Source: an uncultured beta proteobacterium (GTDB lineage Bacteria; Pseudomonadota; Gammaproteobacteria; Burkholderiales; Burkholderiaceae_C). Taken from it: a stretch of DNA of 12,172 nt. The stretch spans positions 1 through 12,172 of the forward strand of contig CAIYNH010000085.1 of assembly GCA_903927495.1 (NCBI GenBank). Reading direction: 5' to 3'. The position numbers were made by a program, and so were the translations under genes. This document shows, one piece after another, positions 8,385 to 12,172 of the stretch (position 1 is the first letter of the stretch; every line of letters starts with the position of its first letter). Under the pieces are notes generated by a model, which was given only the letters and a program-made list of their open reading frames with translations, ran no database searches and was not told the origin of the DNA.

Positions 8385-8504
8385 TGAAGTGGCGAAAGCC
8401 ATACCCTTAAAATCTTGCCAAATTCTATCGGGCTTGAACTTTATGGCGATTCTTGCGGCCCGCAGACTGACCAACCACCGATTTTGTTCTGATTGACCCA
8501 CTCC
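8385..8504. promoter_or_regulatory. Divergent promoter region between the PerM-like gene and purM
   Basis: These 120 bp separate two divergent genes and must hold promoters for both. On the minus strand TAGAAT (8422-8427) could be a -10 for the membrane-protein/hda operon, giving a leader of about 31 nt to 8384. On the plus strand TTGCCA (8415-8420) with CTTTAT 18 bp later is a weak match for purM. Neither has two good hexamers, and I see no palindrome suggesting an operator. Confidence 0.3.
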
Positions 8505-9557
8505 ATGACCACATCCAACACCCCCCCCACGGCCCTGTCCTACAAAGACGCTGGCGTTGATATTGACGCCGGGGACGCGCTCGTCGAGCGCATCAAGCCC
8601 CTGGCCAAAAAGACCATGCGCGAGGGTGTTCTGGCCGGCATTGGTGGCTTTGGTGCCCTCTTTGAAGTGCCCAAGCGTTACCAGGAACCGGTGTTGGTGA
8701 GTGGCACGGACGGCGTGGGCACCAAGCTTAAACTGGCTTTTGAGTGGAACATGCACGACACCGTGGGCATTGACCTGGTCGCCATGAGTGTGAACGACGT
8801 TCTTGTGCAGGGGGCCGAACCGCTGTTTTTTCTGGACTACTTTGCCTGTGGAAAGTTGGACGTTGATACCGCCGCAGCAGTAGTCGGTGGCATTGCCCGT
8901 GGCTGCGAACTGTCTGGCTGCGCGCTGATTGGCGGCGAAACCGCCGAGATGCCAGGCATGTACCCAGCCGGCGAATACGACCTGGCAGGTTTTGCAGTGG
9001 GTGCTGTTGAAAAAGCCAAGATTCTGACCGGCGCAACTGTCGAGCCGGGTGATGTGGTGCTTGGCCTGGCTTCAAGTGGCGTGCATTCCAATGGTTTTAG
9101 CTTGGTACGTAAATGCATTGAGCGGGCTGAAAGCGCTGGCACCGTACCCGCCACATTGGACGGCCAACCATTCCGGCAAGCACTGATGGAACCTACCCGC
9201 CTGTATGTGAAAAACGTGTTGGCAGCACTGGCAACGCATCCCATCAAGGCGCTAGCACACATCACCGGCGGTGGCTTGCTCGAGAACATTCCGCGTGTGT
9301 TGCCCGAAGGCACGGCCGCGCACCTGGTCAAAGGCAGTTGGCCACAGACCGAACTGTTTGCCTGGTTGCAAGCCACCGCCGGCATTGACGACTTCGAGAT
9401 GAACCGCACCTTTAACAACGGTATCGGCATGGTCGTCGTCATCGATGCCAGCAGCGCTGAAGCTTGCGCGACCATGCTTCGCATTGCCGGAGAAACCGTG
9501 TTTCAGATCGGCATCATTGCTGAACGCAGCGACGGCGCTGCCGTGCAGGTGCGGTAA
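8505..9557 (+). CDS. purM: Phosphoribosylformylglycinamidine cyclo-ligase (AIR synthetase)
   Basis: PurM closes the imidazole ring in de novo purine synthesis, converting FGAM plus ATP to aminoimidazole ribonucleotide. The 350-aa product begins [21 protein letters not shown] after a short variable leader. It carries GGFGALFE (47-54), GTDGVGTK (67-74), [14 protein letters not shown] (about 87-100), the [11 protein letters not shown] signature (143-153), [10 protein letters not shown], and [16 protein letters not shown]. Length and motif order are standard for the ATP-grasp-unrelated PurM/ThiL/HypE superfamily. The ATG at 8505 is chosen over an in-frame TTG at 8493; neither has a clear Shine-Dalgarno. 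Codons 6-8 contain a run of eight C. It is monocistronic, divergent from the PerM-like gene and convergent with the amidohydrolase, with a hairpin terminator after it. Confidence 0.97.
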   Translation: MTTSNTPPTALSYKDAGVDIDAGDALVERIKPLAKKTMREGVLAGIGGFGALFEVPKRYQEPVLVSGTDGVGTKLKLAFEWNMHDTVGIDLVAMSVNDVLVQGAEPLFFLDYFACGKLDVDTAAAVVGGIARGCELSGCALIGGETAEMPGMYPAGEYDLAGFAVGAVEKAKILTGATVEPGDVVLGLASSGVHSNGFSLVRKCIERAESAGTVPATLDGQPFRQALMEPTRLYVKNVLAALATHPIKALAHITGGGLLENIPRVLPEGTAAHLVKGSWPQTELFAWLQATAGIDDFEMNRTFNNGIGMVVVIDASSAEACATMLRIAGETVFQIGIIAERSDGAAVQVR

Positions 9558-9566
9558 GCAAAGTAT

Positions 9567-9593
9567 TCCCACAACAGTGGGATATTTTCATTT
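9567..9593 (+). terminator. Probable intrinsic terminator of purM
   Basis: TCCCAC-AACA-GTGGGA forms a perfect 6-bp stem with a 4-nt loop, followed by TATTTTCATTT. It begins 10 nt after the purM stop in the 72-bp convergent spacer before the amidohydrolase. The stem is short and the T-tract interrupted, so termination may be moderate. The opposite strand has no comparable T-tract. Confidence 0.6.
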
Positions 9594-9629
9594 CGGTGCG
9601 CTGACACAGTCAGCCCGACTTTTAACCTC

Positions 9630-10493
9630 TCACTTCAGCCCTAACAATCGCACGGCATTGTCTTTCAGGATGCCGGGCATTACCTCGGACTTAAAGCCAG
9701 CTTCTTCAAAGTCTTTCATCCAGCGGTCAGGCGTGATCAGCGGGTAGTCACTGCCAAACAGTATGCGATCTTTCAGCAGGGTATTGGCGTATTGCACCAA
9801 CTGCTTGGGGAAATACTTGGGGCTCCAGCCGCTCAGGTCAATCCAGACATTGGGTTTGTGTGTAGCCACGCTCAGGGCTTCGTCTTGCCACGGAAAACTG
9901 GGGTGCGCCATGACGATTTGCATGTCCGGGAAATCCACCGCCACATCGTCCAGATGCATCGGGTTACTGTAAGCCAGTCGCAAGCCACCACCACAGCGCA
10001 TACCGCTGCCAATGCCACTGTGCCCGGTATGAAAGATGGCCGGCATTTTGTATTCGGCAATGACCTCGTAAATCGGCCAGGCCATCTTGTCGTAAGGGTG
10101 ATAACCCTGCACCGTCGGATGAAACTTGAACCCCTTGATGCCCTGCTCCTCGATCAGCTTGCGCGCCTCACGCGCACCCATCTTCCCCTTGTGTGGGTCG
10201 ATGCTGGCAAAGGCAATCATCATGTCTGAATTGGCCTTGGCAGCTTCGGCAACTTCTTCATTGGGAACGCGCTTGCGACCCATTTGCGATTCGGCATCCA
10301 CGGTGAACATGACCAAGCCAATTTTGCGCTCTCGGTAGTAGGCCACGGTCTCGGCAATAGTCGGCCTGCGGCTATTGCGAAAGTACTTATCGGCAGCGCG
10401 GTCGTACTCCTCGCCGTAGTTGTCAAACGGATTCCAGCAACTCACCTCCGCGTGGGTATGAATGTCGATGGCGATAAGGTTTTTGTGGTCCAT
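9630..10493 (-). CDS. Amidohydrolase (amidohydrolase-2 family), possible beta-ketoacyl-CoA hydrolase of hydroxycinnamate catabolism
   Basis: A 287-aa metal-dependent TIM-barrel hydrolase without signal peptide. Candidate ligands and catalytic residues are H12 and H14 (DIHTH), H125 (KFHP), H155 (IFHTGHSG), H197 (MAHPSFPW) and D249 (LFGSDYP), the usual pattern of the ACMSD-like amidohydrolase-2 group. Alone this would give only a family call. Next to an enoyl-CoA hydratase and a feruloyl-CoA-synthetase-like ligase it recalls CouO of Rhodococcus, an amidohydrolase-superfamily enzyme that cleaves the aromatic beta-ketoacyl-CoA hydrolytically. That assignment is inference from context; a decarboxylase or lactonase remains possible. 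The ATG at 10493 has AGGAG 7 nt upstream. The gene is transcribed divergently from the hydratase, from a predicted promoter with a perfect TATAAT about 65 nt upstream. Confidence 0.88.
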   Translation of the reverse strand: MDHKNLIAIDIHTHAEVSCWNPFDNYGEEYDRAADKYFRNSRRPTIAETVAYYRERKIGLVMFTVDAESQMGRKRVPNEEVAEAAKANSDMMIAFASIDPHKGKMGAREARKLIEEQGIKGFKFHPTVQGYHPYDKMAWPIYEVIAEYKMPAIFHTGHSGIGSGMRCGGGLRLAYSNPMHLDDVAVDFPDMQIVMAHPSFPWQDEALSVATHKPNVWIDLSGWSPKYFPKQLVQYANTLLKDRILFGSDYPLITPDRWMKDFEEAGFKSEVMPGILKDNAVRLLGLK

Positions 10494-10555
10494 GAAAGTC
10501 TCCTATGATTTTGCGTGACTAGGGAAAACACTTAGAAAAATGGCCGCTTAGGCAC

Positions 10556-10585
10556 TTGATTATAGTTATATTTAATAATCATAAT
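10556..10585 (+). promoter_or_regulatory. Predicted sigma70 promoter for the enoyl-CoA hydratase operon
   Basis: -35 TTGATT (10556-10561), 18-bp spacer, -10 CATAAT (10580-10585). The -35 matches consensus at 4 of 6 positions and the -10 at 5 of 6. The expected start near 10592 leaves a leader of about 16 nt before the ATG at 10608. Both hexamers lie inside the 35-bp palindrome. Confidence 0.5.
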
Positions 10586-10588
10586 CAA
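10559..10588 (-). promoter_or_regulatory. Predicted sigma70 promoter for the amidohydrolase gene
   Basis: Minus strand -35 TTGATT (10588 to 10583), 18-bp spacer, -10 TATAAT (10564 to 10559, perfect consensus). It would start transcription near 10552, about 60 nt before the ATG at 10493. Its -10 overlaps the -35 of the plus-strand promoter and vice versa, so the two polymerases would compete for the same DNA. Confidence 0.6.
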
Positions 10589-10607
10589 GCCCTCGAAAGA
10601 CTCCATC

Positions 10608-11390
10608 ATGAACAAAAAAGACATCCACTTTGAACTATGCGGTAACCAGCAGGAAGTTGCTGTGATCCGCCTGACCCGAGCCAAGAAACGCAATGCCATC
10701 AACGACGGCCTGATTCTGGCGATTCGTGATTTGTTTGAAAAAATGCCCAAAAGTGTTCGTGCTGCCGTGCTTGACGGCGAAGGCGAACATTTTTGCGCTG
10801 GTCTTGATTTGAGTGAACTGCAAGAGCGCGATGCAGCGCAAGGTGTATTTCATTCGCGCATGTGGCATGCAGCGCTGGAATGCTTGCAGTACGGCCCGGT
10901 ACCCGTAGTAGCGGCCTTGCACGGTGCCGTGGTCGGTGGCGGACTAGAGCTGGCCAGCGCTTGCCATATCCGCGTGGCAGACGACACCACCTTTTACGCT
11001 CTGCCAGAAGGTTCACGCGGTATTTTTGTGGGCGGCGGCGGCGCTGTGCGCATTCCGCGTCTGATTGGCACCGCACGCATGACCGACATGATGCTGACCG
11101 GGCGCGTCTACAACGCGCAAGACGGTGAACGCATCGGGCTGGCGCAATACTTGGTACCCGCTGGCACAGCATTTGACAAAGCGCTGGCGCTGGCACTGCA
11201 AATCGCAGGCAATGCACCCATGACCAACTACGCACTGACCCATGTGCTGCCACGCATTGCCGACCAACCCGCCGACCAGGGCTACATGACCGAAGCCATG
11301 ATGGCGGCCATTGCCCAAAGCGCCCCCGAAGCCAAAGAGCGGGTGCGTGCTTTCCTCGAAGGTCGTGCAGCAAAAGTACAAAAATCCTGA
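10608..11390 (+). CDS. Enoyl-CoA hydratase/isomerase (crotonase family)
   Basis: A 260-aa crotonase-fold protein. CAGLDL (63-68) and HGAVVGGGLELA (105-116) supply the oxyanion-hole glycines. E114 (GGGLELA) and E134 (LPEGSRGIF) fall at the two positions that carry the catalytic glutamates of mitochondrial enoyl-CoA hydratase. Retention of both argues for simple hydration of an enoyl-CoA. In hydroxycinnamoyl-CoA hydratase-lyase the first is, from memory, serine and the loop after the second reads WGIPPGN, which is absent here. The substrate is probably an aromatic CoA thioester, inferred from the ligase gene 55 nt downstream. The ATG at 10608 has only a weak SD-like GAAAGA and a short predicted leader. 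Divergent from the amidohydrolase and under the shared palindromic promoter region. Confidence 0.92.
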   Translation: MNKKDIHFELCGNQQEVAVIRLTRAKKRNAINDGLILAIRDLFEKMPKSVRAAVLDGEGEHFCAGLDLSELQERDAAQGVFHSRMWHAALECLQYGPVPVVAALHGAVVGGGLELASACHIRVADDTTFYALPEGSRGIFVGGGGAVRIPRLIGTARMTDMMLTGRVYNAQDGERIGLAQYLVPAGTAFDKALALALQIAGNAPMTNYALTHVLPRIADQPADQGYMTEAMMAAIAQSAPEAKERVRAFLEGRAAKVQKS

Positions 11391-11445
11391 GCCCAGTTCA
11401 AGGTCAGGCAAACAAAATTCAAAAGATTAGACGCGCGAGACAACC

Positions 11446-12172
11446 ATGACCCCTGCAAAATTTCGTCCACTGACTTTTGGTGTGAAGCGCGTTGCGCTGC
11501 GCGACGGTGCACCAGGCGTGCATTACCTGCGCGCCGAACAAGCGCTCAAGGATTACCCGGCGCGTATGACCGATCGCTTGCAGCACTGGGCTCAAACCGT
11601 ACCCGAGCGCAGCTTCATGGCACGCCGTGAAAGACTGGTCGATGCCAGCACTGGCGAGTGGCAGCATTTAAGCTACGGCCAAGCCTGGAGCCAGGCCCGC
11701 AGCATTGCCCAGGCGCTGCTCGACCGTGGATTGAGTGCCGAGCGTCCAGTCGTCATCCTGTCAGAAAACGACCTGGAGCATTCTTTGTTGGCGTTGGGCT
11801 GCCTGGTTGCAGGCGTGCCGTTTGTCCCCACCTCACCCGCCTACTCTCTGATCAGCCAGGATTTTGACAAGCTGCGCCATGTCCTTAAAACCGTCACACC
11901 TGGGTTGGTGTTTGCCGCCGATGCAGAGCGCTACGCAAGAGCCATCAAGGCTGCAGTCGGCACCGACATCGACGTGGTATTGACTCATGGGCAAATCGAA
12001 GGGCGCAGCAGCACCCCCTTTGCCGAACTGCTTGCCACACCTGTCACAGCCCAAGTTGATCAGGCGATGCAGGCCACCGGGCCCGACACCATCACCAAAT
12101 TTCTCTTTACCAGCGGCTCCACCAAGCTGCCCAAAGCAGTGATCAACACGCACCGCATGTGGTGCGCCAACC
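11446..12172 (+). CDS. Feruloyl-CoA synthetase-like AMP-dependent acyl-CoA ligase (3' end cut by window edge)
   Basis: The visible 242 codons are open. They begin MTPAKFRPLTFGVKRVALRD and contain DYPARMTDRLQHWAQTVPER, a pattern I associate with feruloyl-CoA synthetases of Burkholderiales and their close relatives. These activate an aryl-propenoic acid with ATP and CoA via an acyl-adenylate. The phosphate-binding A3 motif of the ANL superfamily is FTSGSTKLPKAV (221-232). The usual glycines after TSGST and PK are Lys and Ala, a variant I recall in this subgroup. SENDLEHSLLALGCLVAGVPFVP matches the N-terminal substrate-pocket region. About 60% of the protein, with motifs A5-A10, lies beyond the window. 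The gene follows the hydratase by 55 nt on the same strand, probably in one transcript; the SD is weak. Exact substrate (ferulate, p-coumarate, phloretate or other) is not determinable. Confidence 0.9.
   Translation, partial: MTPAKFRPLTFGVKRVALRDGAPGVHYLRAEQALKDYPARMTDRLQHWAQTVPERSFMARRERLVDASTGEWQHLSYGQAWSQARSIAQALLDRGLSAERPVVILSENDLEHSLLALGCLVAGVPFVPTSPAYSLISQDFDKLRHVLKTVTPGLVFAADAERYARAIKAAVGTDIDVVLTHGQIEGRSSTPFAELLATPVTAQVDQAMQATGPDTITKFLFTSGSTKLPKAVINTHRMWCAN

Larger units (their letters stand above)
10555..10589. promoter_or_regulatory. 35-bp near-palindrome, candidate operator for the divergent catabolic genes
   Basis: The arms CTTGATTAT (10555-10563) and ATAATCAAG (10581-10589) are a perfect 9-bp inverted repeat. 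An inner TTAT (10566-10569) and ATAA (10575-10578) lie on the same axis at 10572, so 13 of 17 half-site positions are complementary. It is an AT-rich island between GC-rich genes and covers both predicted promoters, so a dimeric (or two-dimer) regulator bound here would block both directions. MarR- and TetR-type regulators use sites of this style. The regulator gene is not in the window. Confidence 0.65.

Noticed and set aside
8385..8756. N-terminal extension of the PerM-like protein by up to 124 residues
   Set aside because: The extension runs antisense through the purM start, is not hydrophobic and does not resemble the family, which normally begins just before the first membrane helix.
10608..11390. 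Hydroxycinnamoyl-CoA hydratase-lyase (vanillin-forming)
   Set aside because: Glu occupies the position where HCHL has Ser, and the WGIPPGN loop is absent, so a plain enoyl-CoA hydratase fits better. This comparison is from memory of the family, not an alignment.

Overview
The window looks like a chromosomal segment of a betaproteobacterium, most likely Burkholderiales/Comamonadaceae (Rhodoferax- or Polaromonas-like). This rests on gene content and order (rplU-rpmA-obgE; purM divergent from a perM-type gene, hda, a HAD phosphatase, pcnB and folK), on the GC-rich sequence and on the style of the proteins. The genus is inference; no 16S or other marker is present.

Positions 1-1704 (minus strand) hold the ribosomal/GTPase block: rplU and rpmA, 12 nt apart, a strong intrinsic terminator, a 200-bp spacer rich in palindromes, then obgE running off the left edge. 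Positions 1908-3686 (minus) hold a full-length methyl-accepting chemotaxis protein with a C-terminal DWETF CheR/CheB tether. Positions 3783-8384 (minus) are a tight housekeeping array in the order AI-2E-family membrane protein, hda, HAD-IB phosphatase, pcnB, folK. Three of its four junctions are overlapping start/stop codons. purM (8505-9557, plus) is divergent from this array and ends in a hairpin.

Positions 9630-12172 are accessory metabolism: an amidohydrolase on the minus strand, divergent from a crotonase-fold enoyl-CoA hydratase and a truncated feruloyl-CoA-synthetase-like ligase on the plus strand. I read these as a CoA-dependent phenylpropanoid (hydroxycinnamate) side-chain-shortening cluster. 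The ligase would activate the acid, the hydratase would hydrate the enoyl-CoA, a dehydrogenase (not in the window, perhaps to the right) would oxidise it, and the amidohydrolase would cleave the beta-ketoacyl-CoA. Between the divergent genes lies an AT-rich 35-bp near-palindrome that itself forms two overlapping, oppositely directed sigma70-like promoters. It is the most striking non-coding signal here and a good candidate operator for an unseen regulator.

I see no tRNA, rRNA, CRISPR array, insertion sequence or phage gene. Most of the window is ordinary core genome. No clearly undescribed multi-gene system is visible; the points worth a second look are the divergent operator/promoter, the probable non-HCHL hydroxycinnamate route and the REP-like palindrome before obgE.
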